From: Lactococcus sp. dk101
GTDB lineage: Bacteria > Bacillota > Bacilli > Lactobacillales > Streptococcaceae
Length of the DNA stretch: 64,000 nucleotides
Reading direction: 5' to 3'
NCBI RefSeq assembly: GCF_009601055.1
Contig: NZ_WITI01000002.1
Span: forward strand, 124,001-188,000
A program made the translations under genes and the position numbers. The notes under the pieces are model-generated. The model saw only the letters and a program-made list of their open reading frames with translations. It did no database searches and was not told the DNA's origin. Shown one piece after another: positions 29,071-36,705 of this stretch; positions within the stretch are counted from its first letter, which is position 1, and the number at the start of each line of letters is the position of its first letter.

Positions 29071-29315
29071 AAATAAAAATGCCCTAATCCTCCTTTAAAA
29101 AGAAGCATTAGGGCACAAGTAAGTACGGTTCCACCTAAATTTTCCTGTCATCAGCAGATGAAACTGCGTAAAAGTTTGACCAGAAGAATGGTCAGACGCA
29201 AGAGTGACAGAAATCTCGAATCTCGTAACGTGAGCGGCCGTTCTCTTTTTCAAGAGAAATCAAGGAAGGAGAAAGAGTTTAAAAGTTTTTACTTGTTCAC
29301 ACCGACCACAAGCTC
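29071..29315 (-). ncRNA. T-box leader of serS
   Basis: Minus strand: stem I region contains AGAGAGCTTGTGGTCGGTGTG; T-box AGGTGGAACCG at 29126-29136; terminator GCCCTAATGC.../...GATTAGGGC followed by TTTTTATTTT at about 29075-29115. The serine specifier codon could not be placed with certainty. Confidence 0.9.
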
Positions 29316-29349
29316 TCTGAAATACTTTACAAATCTAGTCTTCAAGCAT

Positions 29350-29378
29350 ATTTTACCAGTTTTATCAGGACTTGTCAA
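29350..29378 (-). promoter_or_regulatory. Promoter of the serS T-box transcript
   Basis: Minus strand TTGACA (29378-29373), 17 bases, TAAAAT (29355-29350) with TGG in front as extended -10. Confidence 0.85.
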
Positions 29379-29510
29379 AGATTTTTTTAAAGAATTTGGA
29401 AAATCGTTTTAAGATTAGAGAAAAAAATGTTATGATTATTATATAGCAAAAATTTTACAAAAATATTTCAAATTGAAATAAAGCCCCATAGTTAAGGAGA
29501 CTTCCACGTT

Positions 29511-30206
29511 TTGAAAAAAGTAGTACACAACCATTCCCCGAATTCTAAAAAAAAATCAAGCCTTTTATCCGTTAAACTCGATAAACGCTTCTTTATTGAC
29601 CTGACCATTTTACTGGTTGGCGTCGGTTTATATGCGCTCTCGGTCAAACTCTTTGTCATGCCCAATGAACTTGCAAGCAATGGGATCGCTGGTCTATCCG
29701 TCTTTATGAATTTCGTATTTGGCATCAGTCCTTTTTTGACTGTATTGCTGATTAATTTACCTTTGTTTATTTTTGGGGGGAAATTTCTTGAAAAAAGAGA
29801 ACTTTTGCTCAGTCTTTTCGGTGCGTCAGCGATGACACTATGGTTAATGATTTTTGAGGCCATCAATATTCCTGGTATCCAATACAATCATTTAATCCTA
29901 GCAGGTATTTCAGATGGCATTCTTTCTGGAATTGGTGTCGGTTTAGCCGTTCTATCGCGTGGCACCATTGGCGGTTCTCTTATGTTTAGTCGCATTATGG
30001 AAAGCCATACAAAAATGCCTATTGACAAGGCATTGTTTGTGATTGATATTGTGGTCATGTTGCTGTCATTGGTGACATACCTTGCCCTACCAAATTTCGC
30101 AGTGACGCTCTTATCATGTTTTATCTTTAGTAAAATTACCCGCCTGATTGGACGAAAAGAATATCGACAGCAAGTTGCTAGTAATTTATTATTCTTTAAA
30201 AATTAA
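29511..30206 (+). CDS. YitT (DUF161) family membrane protein, copy 1
   Basis: 231-residue membrane protein with five or six helices. It matches the 5TM_YitT domain (LYALSVKLFVMPNELASNGIAG; LSGIGVGLAVLSRGTIGGS) but lacks the C-terminal DUF2179 domain of full-length YitT proteins. Function unknown. Start TTG 29511 with AAGGAG 11 bases upstream is the only one with a ribosome binding site. It ends one base before the stop of the convergent DUF956 gene. Closely related to the copy at 30653. Confidence 0.85.
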   Translation: MKKVVHNHSPNSKKKSSLLSVKLDKRFFIDLTILLVGVGLYALSVKLFVMPNELASNGIAGLSVFMNFVFGISPFLTVLLINLPLFIFGGKFLEKRELLLSLFGASAMTLWLMIFEAINIPGIQYNHLILAGISDGILSGIGVGLAVLSRGTIGGSLMFSRIMESHTKMPIDKALFVIDIVVMLLSLVTYLALPNFAVTLLSCFIFSKITRLIGRKEYRQQVASNLLFFKN

Positions 30207-30207
30207 C

Positions 30208-30564
30208 TCATTTTTTCATACTGAAAGGAGACAGTAAATTTGGAGCTCTGACTATTCGTTTTTTATCAATGTGCGCGCTTATCAATTTAACAATTTTGCC
30301 TGTCTCTTTTGACGAGAAACGCACAGCAGTTTGAGTTCCTGTTTCAATAGAAAATTCCTTGCCCAATTTGCCACGCATAGAGATATTGATTTGAACCTCT
30401 CGAATATCCTTCCAAGCAAAAAATAAATTTTTCCCTAAATGTTTGTTGCGATATTGAAATTCCAAACCTAGATTGCCAATTTTAATAAAGCCTTCCATTT
30501 GCGCACCAATAAATAAACTTGCAGCCGTTTCATACTCGATAGTATTTGTGATTGAATCAGTCAA
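30208..30564 (-). CDS. DUF956 (ManO-like) protein, copy 1
   Basis: 118-residue soluble protein with a PH-like beta-rich DUF956 pattern: ASLFIGAQMEGFIKIGNLGLEF, KNLFFAWKDIREVQINIS, TAVRFSSKETGKIVKLI. DUF956 proteins are usually encoded beside mannose PTS operons and are thought to modulate them. This copy is separated from the PTS by a YitT gene and a second DUF956 gene and is more divergent (no NTKVDL start). Confidence 0.8.
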   Translation of the reverse strand: MTDSITNTIEYETAASLFIGAQMEGFIKIGNLGLEFQYRNKHLGKNLFFAWKDIREVQINISMRGKLGKEFSIETGTQTAVRFSSKETGKIVKLISAHIDKKRIVRAPNLLSPFSMKK

Positions 30565-30652
30565 GATGTTCCTCCGTGAATCAGTATTGACTTCATTATA
30601 TCATAAAATGACAAGACTAGAGTAGCCAGATTTCACCCTAAAGGAGTAAAAA

Positions 30653-31309
30653 ATGACCCTACTAGATGTAAAAATTGACAAAAAATTCATGCGCGACCTT
30701 GCCGTTTTGATTTTCGGCGTTGGACTCTATATTTTGTCCGTCCAACTCTTTGTTATTCCAAATTATTTGGCAAGTAACGGAATTGCAGGCTTTTCAGTCT
30801 TTATCAATTTTGTCTTTCATGTCAACCCAGCCTTGACTTTCTTTTTAGTTAATATTCCCCTCTTTTTATTTGGTTGGAAATTACTGACCAAACGCGAGCT
30901 TTTATTGAGCATTCCAGGAGCCGCCGCCATGAGCATTTGGATGTTAATTTTTGAAAGTATCGGAATTAAAGGAATTGTCTTCAATCAAATGATTTGGGCA
31001 GGACTCTTTGATGGTCTTTTGTCAGGGATTGGTGCGGGCTTAGTTGTCATCTCAGAAGGAACATTTGGTGGATCACTTTTACTCAGTCGTATGATGGAAG
31101 ATCAATGGAATTTCAAAATCGACCGCATTCTGTTTGGAATTGATTTAGTCGTCATGTTGTTGTCATTGGTGACATACCTTGCCCTACCAAACTTTGCAGT
31201 GACCCTCTTGTCATGTCTTATCTTTAGTAAAGTGACCCGTTTTGTCGGAAGAGCCGACTATCGCAATCGAATTCTGAAGCAGTTGAGATTAAATTTCTTC
31301 GGAAAATAA
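30653..31309 (+). CDS. YitT (DUF161) family membrane protein, copy 2
   Basis: 218 residues, same architecture as copy 1: VKIDKKFMRDLAVLIFGVGL, then ASNGIAGFSVFINFVFHV, ending SLVTYLALPNFAVTLLSC, the last being identical in both copies. AAAGGAG precedes ATG 30653. Also lacks DUF2179. Convergent with the second DUF956 gene. Confidence 0.85.
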   Translation: MTLLDVKIDKKFMRDLAVLIFGVGLYILSVQLFVIPNYLASNGIAGFSVFINFVFHVNPALTFFLVNIPLFLFGWKLLTKRELLLSIPGAAAMSIWMLIFESIGIKGIVFNQMIWAGLFDGLLSGIGAGLVVISEGTFGGSLLLSRMMEDQWNFKIDRILFGIDLVVMLLSLVTYLALPNFAVTLLSCLIFSKVTRFVGRADYRNRILKQLRLNFFGK

Positions 31310-31311
31310 AT

Positions 31312-31340
31312 AAAAAAGAAGGCTCAGGCTTTCTTTTTTT
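31312..31340. terminator. Bidirectional terminator YitT-2 / DUF956-2
   Basis: AAAAAAGAAGGC-TCA-GGCTTTCTTTTTT, overlapping the last codons of the minus-strand gene. Confidence 0.75.
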
Positions 31341-31716
31341 TGCTAAATTTATGCAGTAAATTTTTGAATGCGTCAGAGAATTTAGGGGCTTTAACCACCT
31401 TGTCATTTCCAATCTGTTCCCGAAGGAGTTTAAGGATTTTCCCCGAATCTTTTGAAGAAAAGCGCACTTTTTTACCATTGAGTAAGACAATCGCAAATTG
31501 ACGTCCAATTTTCATTTTTCCGCCAAACGATTTACTCACTTCGCCTTCAACTCTCAAAATTGATTTCCAAGGGAATTGCATATTATTATCGACATTTCGA
31601 TCATCGAAGAATTCGATTGCCTTGTCACCTACCATGATTTTACCATACTGAGAAAAGCCCAGATAAGAGACAGCTTCAGTTGTTAAATCAACTTTTGTAT
31701 TCAAAGATTGAGCCAA
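31324..31716 (-). CDS. DUF956 protein linked to the mannose PTS (ManO-like), copy 2
   Basis: About 130 residues. AQSLNTKVDLTTEAVSYLGFSQYGKIMVGD is shown here in part (AQSLNTKVDL) and is characteristic of DUF956 proteins encoded next to mannose PTS genes. Start: TTG 31716 gives the usual family N-terminus and has GGAG ten bases upstream; an ATG at 31740 without ribosome binding site would add eight residues. It lies downstream of ptnD on the same strand but behind two terminators. Confidence 0.82.
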   Translation of the reverse strand: MAQSLNTKVDLTTEAVSYLGFSQYGKIMVGDKAIEFFDDRNVDNNMQFPWKSILRVEGEVSKSFGGKMKIGRQFAIVLLNGKKVRFSSKDSGKILKLLREQIGNDKVVKAPKFSDAFKNLLHKFSKKKKA

Positions 31717-31897
31717 ATTATTAATACTCCATTCAATCATTAATTGTGATGTTGTCTGGATTAAACCAGTATCTATCCTTAATCATTATAGCATATTTAA
31801 GCTCAAAATAATTTTATTTTTCTATAATAATAAAACAAAAAGAAAGAGCGCTTTTCCAAAGACTTTTTGTAGCTCAATGACCTAAAAATATTGTAGC

Positions 31898-32112
31898 AAT
31901 CATGGATAAATGTTTTAAGTTGCAAAAGAAGATAATAAAAAAGCCGTCCAAGGACGACTTTAACATCATTAAGCAAGTTTTGCAACGTGCCACTGCGACT
32001 TGTTGCTTTAGCAACTTAGCGAGCATGGACAAATGTTTAAGTTGCAAAAGAAGATAATAAAAAAGCCGTCCGAGGACGACTTTAACATCATTAAGCAAGT
32101 TTTGCAACGTGC
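31898..32112. repeat. Direct duplication of the ptnD 3' end and its terminator
   Basis: Copy B (about 32021-32112) holds the last seven ptnD codons, stop and the terminator GTCGTC-CTCG-GACGGC with T-run (minus strand, 32065-32080). Copy A (about 31898-31990) repeats this 122 bases further on with only a few differences, including the fragment of ptnD coding sequence and a second terminator (31943-31958). The 30 bases between copies contain a GTTGC/GCAAC hairpin. No gene lies in this 350-base interval. Confidence 0.9.
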
Positions 32113-33032
32113 AAGAGAATACCCAAGATGAAGAGACCGATGATAATAACCAAAGGTGCATTTGGATTTTTCCATTTACGGAGAATCCAGATAACAAGGA
32201 ATGTAAGAAGCAAAGCAATGAAGCCAGGAATCAATGAGTTGAAGACATCTTGCAAGCTTTGTTGAGCTGTGCTTGAAAGTCCAAGACCTGATTTATATTG
32301 ACCGAGGATTGTTTGCAAATCTGTTCCAGATACTGAACCTTTAGGGAATTCAATGTATGCACCTTCTTGCAAAGGTTTTGAAGGAAGCATTGCGTTAGCA
32401 CCAGTGAAGCTGATGTTAACCCAACGTTGGATCAAAGCACCAAGAATGAACATACCAAGGATAGAAGCACCCTTAGTCAATTTTTGCAACATTCCGCCAC
32501 CAAGGTCAGATGTAATTGCAGTACCTTGTTTGTAACCAAATTCTTGTGTGTACCACAAGAAAGCGATACGGATGATATTCCATACGAAGAAGAAGAACAA
32601 AGGAGCAACGATTGAACCGCTTGTAGCAAGTGAAGCAGCTACGGCACCAACGATTGGACGAACTGTGAACCAGAAGACTGGGTCACCAACACCGGCCAAA
32701 GGCCCCATCATACCAACTTTAACACCTTGGATAGCAGCATCATCAACTTCTACACCATTTGCTTTTTCTTCTTCAAGGGCAAGAGTTACACCGATGATAG
32801 GAGCAGCAACATATGGGTGAGTGTTGAAGAATTCCATGTGGCGTTTCAAAGCTGCTTTAGCTTCGTCTGAACCAGAAGGATAGAATTTCTTCAATGCAGG
32901 AATTACTGCAAAGAGGAAACCAAGGTTTTGCATACGTTCATAGTTCCATGAACCTTGCAAGAACATTGAACGTATCATTACTGAGAAACGTTCTTTCTTA
33001 GAAAGGTGAAACTTTTTAGTTGTATTTTCCAT
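32091..33032 (-). CDS. ptnD: Mannose/glucose PTS EIID membrane component
   Basis: 313-residue EIID subunit; HLSKKERFSVMIRSMFLQGSWNYERMQN is the family opening (shown in part: QGSWNYERMQNLGF), followed by GMMGPLAGVGDPVFWFT. Works with EIIC as the sugar translocator and as the receptor for some class IIa-type bacteriocins. AAAGGAG precedes ATG 33032, 22 bases after ptnC. Confidence 0.97.
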   Translation of the reverse strand: MENTTKKFHLSKKERFSVMIRSMFLQGSWNYERMQNLGFLFAVIPALKKFYPSGSDEAKAALKRHMEFFNTHPYVAAPIIGVTLALEEEKANGVEVDDAAIQGVKVGMMGPLAGVGDPVFWFTVRPIVGAVAASLATSGSIVAPLFFFFVWNIIRIAFLWYTQEFGYKQGTAITSDLGGGMLQKLTKGASILGMFILGALIQRWVNISFTGANAMLPSKPLQEGAYIEFPKGSVSGTDLQTILGQYKSGLGLSSTAQQSLQDVFNSLIPGFIALLLTFLVIWILRKWKNPNAPLVIIIGLFILGILLHVAKLA

Positions 33033-33054
33033 TTTAATTATTTCTCCTTTCCTA

Positions 33055-33858
33055 TTAATAATCGTTCAGAATGTCGCCGATAGGGTCACCAGAACCTGCG
33101 GCTGCACCACCAGACCCTTTTTTATCTGAAAGGTTCAAGTAGATAAGTGCAAGAACGACACCGATAACACCCATACCAATCAAAGTGATTTCTGAAAGGG
33201 GAGCAAGAACGAAACCAAGGAAGAAGAATGGCCACAATTCAGCAGTTGCCATGATGTTGATAACCATTGCGTAACCTACGACAACGACCATACCACCACC
33301 GACAGCAAGACCACCTGATACCCATCCTGGGATAGCATTCAAAGCGTCTGTAACTGTTTTAGCAGGAACTGCCAAGATGATACCAGCAGGGATAGCGATA
33401 CGCAAACCTTGAAGAAGGAGTGCGACAAGGTGCCACATTTGTACACCTGAGTATGAACCGCGTTCTGCAGCAGCGTCGGCCAAGTGAACTGTACCAACGT
33501 TGATGAAACGAACAAGTGTTGTAAGTACAAGACCTGCAGTTGCAAGCAAGATAGCAGCAGGTACGATAACACCAGTGATGTTTGACAAGCTATAGTTTCC
33601 TGATTGAACCATCAAGATAGCTGATGCAACAGATGCAAGTGCAGCATCGGGAGCGACAGCAGCACCTACGTTTGCCCAACCAAGGGCGATCATTTGCAAT
33701 GAACCACCGAGGATAATCCCAGCTGACAAGTGACCAGTCGCAAGACCGATCAATGAACAAGCAAGAATTGGTTGGTGGAATTGCCATTGGTCCAAGATAC
33801 CTTCAAGTCCAGCAAGGAACGCGAAGATAAGAACGAAAATGACTGAAATAGCACTCAT
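33055..33858 (-). CDS. ptnC: Mannose/glucose PTS EIIC membrane component
   Basis: 267-residue EIIC: FLAGLEGILDQWQFHQPILACSLIGLATG (part: EGILDQWQFHQPILACSLIG) and GGSLQMIALGWANVGAAVAPD are the family signatures. Multiple membrane helices. Shine-Dalgarno GGAG before ATG 33858. Confidence 0.97.
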   Translation of the reverse strand: MSAISVIFVLIFAFLAGLEGILDQWQFHQPILACSLIGLATGHLSAGIILGGSLQMIALGWANVGAAVAPDAALASVASAILMVQSGNYSLSNITGVIVPAAILLATAGLVLTTLVRFINVGTVHLADAAAERGSYSGVQMWHLVALLLQGLRIAIPAGIILAVPAKTVTDALNAIPGWVSGGLAVGGGMVVVVGYAMVINIMATAELWPFFFLGFVLAPLSEITLIGMGVIGVVLALIYLNLSDKKGSGGAAAGSGDPIGDILNDY

Positions 33859-33875
33859 TTTAAATTTCTCCTTTA

Positions 33876-34868
33876 TTATTTAACGTTTGCTTTAGTAATT
33901 AAAGCAAAGAGATCTGCTTTTGAATCACTTGGGACTTTACGTACATCAAATGTAACGCCTAAGTCACGCAATTTTTCAAAAGTAGCGACGTCTGTCTTAT
34001 CTACAGAAAGAACGTTGTTCAACATAGTCTTACCAGTTGAGTGAGCCATAGAACCAACGTTGATTGATGGGATAAGTCCAGGGACTGCTTCAACAACTGC
34101 AAGCGCATCTTCTGGATTTTCAAAGAGCAAGAAGGCATGAGTTCCACCAAAACGTGGATCTTTAGCAACTTCAATCATTTTCTTGATTGGAACAACGTTA
34201 GCGTGAACACCTGATGGTGCAGCTTGTTCGATCAAAGTTTTACGCATTTCGTCTTTGGCAACATTGTCAGAAACAACGATGATACGATCTGCTTTTGAAT
34301 CTGGTGTCCAAGCCGTAGCGACTTGTCCGTGAAGAAGACGAGTGTCAATGCGGACAAGATTAATTTTAATCTTACCGTCACCGATAACTGTTCCTTCTGG
34401 AATTGCACCTTGGTTTGCAGCTGGTGCTGCAGAAACAGGGGCAATTTCTTCTGGCTGAAGAGCTTCTGGAAGAACACGAATGCCTTCTTTAGCTTCCTTC
34501 ATGATGTTAGCAACTACTTTTTCAACACCTGCAGACGCATCCATCATACGTTCTGTGTAGGCTTGAATCAGCATTGGCAGGTTGAGACCTGTGATGATTG
34601 CAATTTTGCGGTCTGGGTTTTCACCAAGAATCGCACTTGACTGATTAAATGGAGAACCGCTCCATAAGTCAGCAAGGATAAGCACTTCATCTTCGGCATC
34701 AAAAGTTGCGATAGCATTTTCGAGCTTAGCATGTAAATCTGCAGGACCTTCAGAGGGCATGAAAGTAACTGTTTGTACTTTTTCTTGCTCACCGAAAATC
34801 ATTGTTACAGATTGTTTGATGCCGAGGGCGAATTCGCCGTGGCTCGCAATAACAATTCCGATACTCAA
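33876..34868 (-). CDS. ptnAB: Mannose/glucose PTS EIIAB component
   Basis: 330-residue fused cytoplasmic EIIA-EIIB. The EIIA phosphorylation site is His10 ([13 protein letters not shown]), the EIIB site His180 ([15 protein letters not shown]), with a Pro/Ala/Glu-rich hinge near residues 135-158. Start is TTG 34868 with AGGAGG eight bases upstream; no ATG fits. First gene of ptnABCD, under a cre. Confidence 0.96.
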   Translation of the reverse strand: MSIGIVIASHGEFALGIKQSVTMIFGEQEKVQTVTFMPSEGPADLHAKLENAIATFDAEDEVLILADLWSGSPFNQSSAILGENPDRKIAIITGLNLPMLIQAYTERMMDASAGVEKVVANIMKEAKEGIRVLPEALQPEEIAPVSAAPAANQGAIPEGTVIGDGKIKINLVRIDTRLLHGQVATAWTPDSKADRIIVVSDNVAKDEMRKTLIEQAAPSGVHANVVPIKKMIEVAKDPRFGGTHAFLLFENPEDALAVVEAVPGLIPSINVGSMAHSTGKTMLNNVLSVDKTDVATFEKLRDLGVTFDVRKVPSDSKADLFALITKANVK

Positions 34869-34917
34869 TTGAGTAACCTCCTATATAAGATTATAATAAT
34901 AAAATCATTACCTTTTT

Positions 34918-34946
34918 ATTATACTACAGAAAAGCTGTATAATCAA
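34918..34946 (-). promoter_or_regulatory. Promoter of ptnABCD
   Basis: Minus strand TTGATT (34946-34941), 17 bases, TATAAT (34923-34918), leaving a leader of about 45 bases. Confidence 0.8.
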
Positions 34947-34947
34947 C

Positions 34948-34961
34948 TGTAAACGTAAACA
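34948..34961 (-). promoter_or_regulatory. cre (CcpA site) of ptnABCD
   Basis: TGTAAACGTAAACA matches TGNAARCGNWWWCA fully. It sits one base upstream of the -35 box, a position compatible with activation as well as repression by CcpA. Confidence 0.8.
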
Positions 34962-35037
34962 ATTATGCTTTAATAATATTGCTTTTTTATTTTAATTTTT
35001 CTGAAAAAATAGATAAAAAAAGATTAGATTACAAAAA

Positions 35038-35074
35038 GTATTGTCTAATTGCCTTTTTTTGCGCTAGACAATAC
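35038..35074. repeat. Inverted repeat between ptnAB and ferredoxin
   Basis: GTATTGTCTA (35038-35047) / TAGACAATAC (35065-35074), perfect 10-bp arms, 17-base spacer. May be a regulatory site or part of the ferredoxin 3' region; purpose not clear. Confidence 0.6.
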
Positions 35075-35151
35075 AAAGGTTATAATAAAATCAAAACTTA
35101 TGGTAAAATAGAACGTAAGATAAAAAAAACAAGGATTCTGTTTTTCAAACA

Positions 35152-35361
35152 TTATCTTTGTTCTTTTACAAGTTGAAGGGCAGCGGTTGGACAAGATTTG
35201 ACGGCTTGCAAATTTTCAGCTGTATCTGGAAACTCCTCTTCAAGTGCTTCGGTTGTATAAAATTTGACGATCCCATTATCGTGATAATCAAAAGTACTTG
35301 GTGATTTGATGTGGCAAAGGCCACACGAAATACATCTTTCTGGAACAATTTTTATCTTCAT
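35152..35361 (-). CDS. Small [4Fe-4S]-type ferredoxin
   Basis: 69-residue ferredoxin starting MKIKIVPERCISCGLCHIKSP, with CxxCxxC at residues 10-16 and a distal SCPTAAL cysteine, i.e. ligands for a single iron-sulfur cluster. The longer frame up to 35481 is not coding. No Shine-Dalgarno; a TATCAT -10-like box ends 6 bases before ATG 35361, so this too may be leaderless. Divergent from the LysM gene, a conserved arrangement next to cmk in streptococci. Confidence 0.88.
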   Translation of the reverse strand: MKIKIVPERCISCGLCHIKSPSTFDYHDNGIVKFYTTEALEEEFPDTAENLQAVKSCPTAALQLVKEQR

Positions 35362-35406
35362 AAGAAAATGATATAAAAAAATGATGAAAAAAGAAAGGAA
35401 AAAGTC

Positions 35407-35928
35407 GTGGCAACGAAAGAACCTTGGAATAATGAAATATATAAAGCGATGAGAGAAGATCCTGAAGATTACAATCGTCAATCAAGAACAAAAAATGAAG
35501 GGAAAAAGCCCTTTTCGACAGTCTTCCTTACAATTTTAGTGGTCATCATGTTTGTTCTGATCACTTTAGCGCTTGCTTTTGTCCTCTGGAACAGCGCAAT
35601 ACAAAACTCGAAAAGCATTACTTCGTCCTTCAACAACGGCTCTAGTTCAACAGCACAGCAATCAACTGCAGCTTCCTCATCAGCGGCAACAAGCAGTAGC
35701 TCTAGCGTGGCAAGCTCTGCATCAAGCAGCAGTCAGACGCAGGCAAGTTCGAGCTCCGCAGCAGCTGGTACAACTTATACAATTAAATCAGGTGATACAC
35801 CATCGAAAATTGCAGCTGAAACGGGCGTTTCATGGTCTGTTATTGCGAGTCTCAACAACATTACAGCTTCAGGCTATAATGCAGACGGATCAGCGATTTA
35901 TGCCGGTCAAGTGATCAAACTTAAATAA
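35407..35928 (+). CDS. LysM-domain surface protein (SAG1386/EF1546 family)
   Basis: 173 residues: cytoplasmic N-terminus (ATKEPWNNEIYKAMREDPED), one membrane helix at about residues 37-60, a long Ser/Ala/Thr/Gln low-complexity stalk, and a C-terminal LysM domain (YTIKSGDTPSKIAAETGVSW) for peptidoglycan binding. GTG 35407 follows AAAGGA. It precedes cmk as in many streptococci. Role unknown, probably wall-associated. Confidence 0.88.
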   Translation: MATKEPWNNEIYKAMREDPEDYNRQSRTKNEGKKPFSTVFLTILVVIMFVLITLALAFVLWNSAIQNSKSITSSFNNGSSSTAQQSTAASSSAATSSSSSVASSASSSSQTQASSSSAAAGTTYTIKSGDTPSKIAAETGVSWSVIASLNNITASGYNADGSAIYAGQVIKLK

Positions 35929-35954
35929 TGAATTAGAAATGAGTTAGAAACAAA

Positions 35955-36614
35955 ATGAAAAAGATTCAAATTGCGGTCGATGGACCAGCGTCAAGTGGTA
36001 AATCTACAGTAGCGAAAATTGTTGCTCAAGATTTAGGGCTAATATACTTAGATACTGGTGCCATGTATCGTGCTGCAGCGGCTGTTGCTTTACGTAATAA
36101 AACAGGCCTTGCCGATGATATTATTTCTGTCATTGCTGACAATCCGATTTCATTTAAAAATACCAAAAAAGGGCAACTGGTCTTTTTAGGAGACGAAGAT
36201 GTAACAAGCCTCATTCGTACAAACGAAGTAACTAATAATGTTTCCTGGGTGGCTGCGATTTCTGAAATCCGTGAATTTTTAGTTGCAGAACAACAACGTA
36301 TTGCCGCAGAAGGTAATATTATCATGGATGGGCGCGATATCGGGACAGTCGTCCTACCAGAAGCCGATTTAAAAATCTTCTTGGTGGCATCTGTTGACGA
36401 ACGTGCAGAGCGTCGTTTTAAAGAAAACCAACTCAAAGGAATTCCGACAGACTTAGAGACATTGAAATTTGAAATTGCTGAACGTGACCGAAAAGACTCT
36501 ACCCGAGAAGTTTCGCCACTCAAACAAGCGCAAGATGCCATTTTGTTAGATAGCACAGGAATGTCAATTAACGATGTGGTTCAATTTATTGAAACGAAAG
36601 CAAAAGAGCTTTAA
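35955..36614 (+). CDS. cmk: Cytidylate kinase
   Basis: 219-residue NMP kinase phosphorylating CMP and dCMP. P-loop [43 protein letters not shown] and the lid arginines in [13 protein letters not shown]. Normal length. It is followed by a hairpin and an exact copy of the dispersed palindrome. Confidence 0.97.
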   Translation: MKKIQIAVDGPASSGKSTVAKIVAQDLGLIYLDTGAMYRAAAAVALRNKTGLADDIISVIADNPISFKNTKKGQLVFLGDEDVTSLIRTNEVTNNVSWVAAISEIREFLVAEQQRIAAEGNIIMDGRDIGTVVLPEADLKIFLVASVDERAERRFKENQLKGIPTDLETLKFEIAERDRKDSTREVSPLKQAQDAILLDSTGMSINDVVQFIETKAKEL

Positions 36615-36624
36615 AAGCTCTTTT
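36602..36624 (+). terminator. Terminator overlapping the cmk stop
   Basis: AAAAGAGCTT-TAA-AAGCTCTTTT; the T-run runs straight into TGTCAG-TT-CTGACA. Confidence 0.75.
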
Positions 36625-36637
36625 GTCAGTTCTGACA
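36624..36637. repeat. Dispersed palindrome TGTCAG-TT-CTGACA
   Basis: Exact copy after the cmk terminator, and the last exact copy before a 24-kb gap. Confidence 0.9.
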
Positions 36638-36687
36638 GAAAGTTTTTTTGATTTTTTGTGAATGATTAAACACAAAAAAATAAAATT

Positions 36688-36696
36688 TGATATAAT
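36688..36696 (+). promoter_or_regulatory. Extended -10 of the LCP gene
   Basis: TGA-TATAAT, 9 bases before ATG 36706; no Shine-Dalgarno in between, so the leader is at most about 3 bases. Confidence 0.65.
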
Positions 36697-36705
36697 AACA
36701 ATACA

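Noticed and set aside
29158-29412. 84-residue plus-strand ORF upstream of the YitT gene
   Set aside because: It lies antisense to the serS T-box leader and promoter, and has no ribosome binding site or recognisable sequence.
34979-35176. 65-residue ORF between ptnAB and ferredoxin
   Set aside because: AT-rich, Lys/Ile/Phe composition, no Shine-Dalgarno, overlaps the ferredoxin 3' end.
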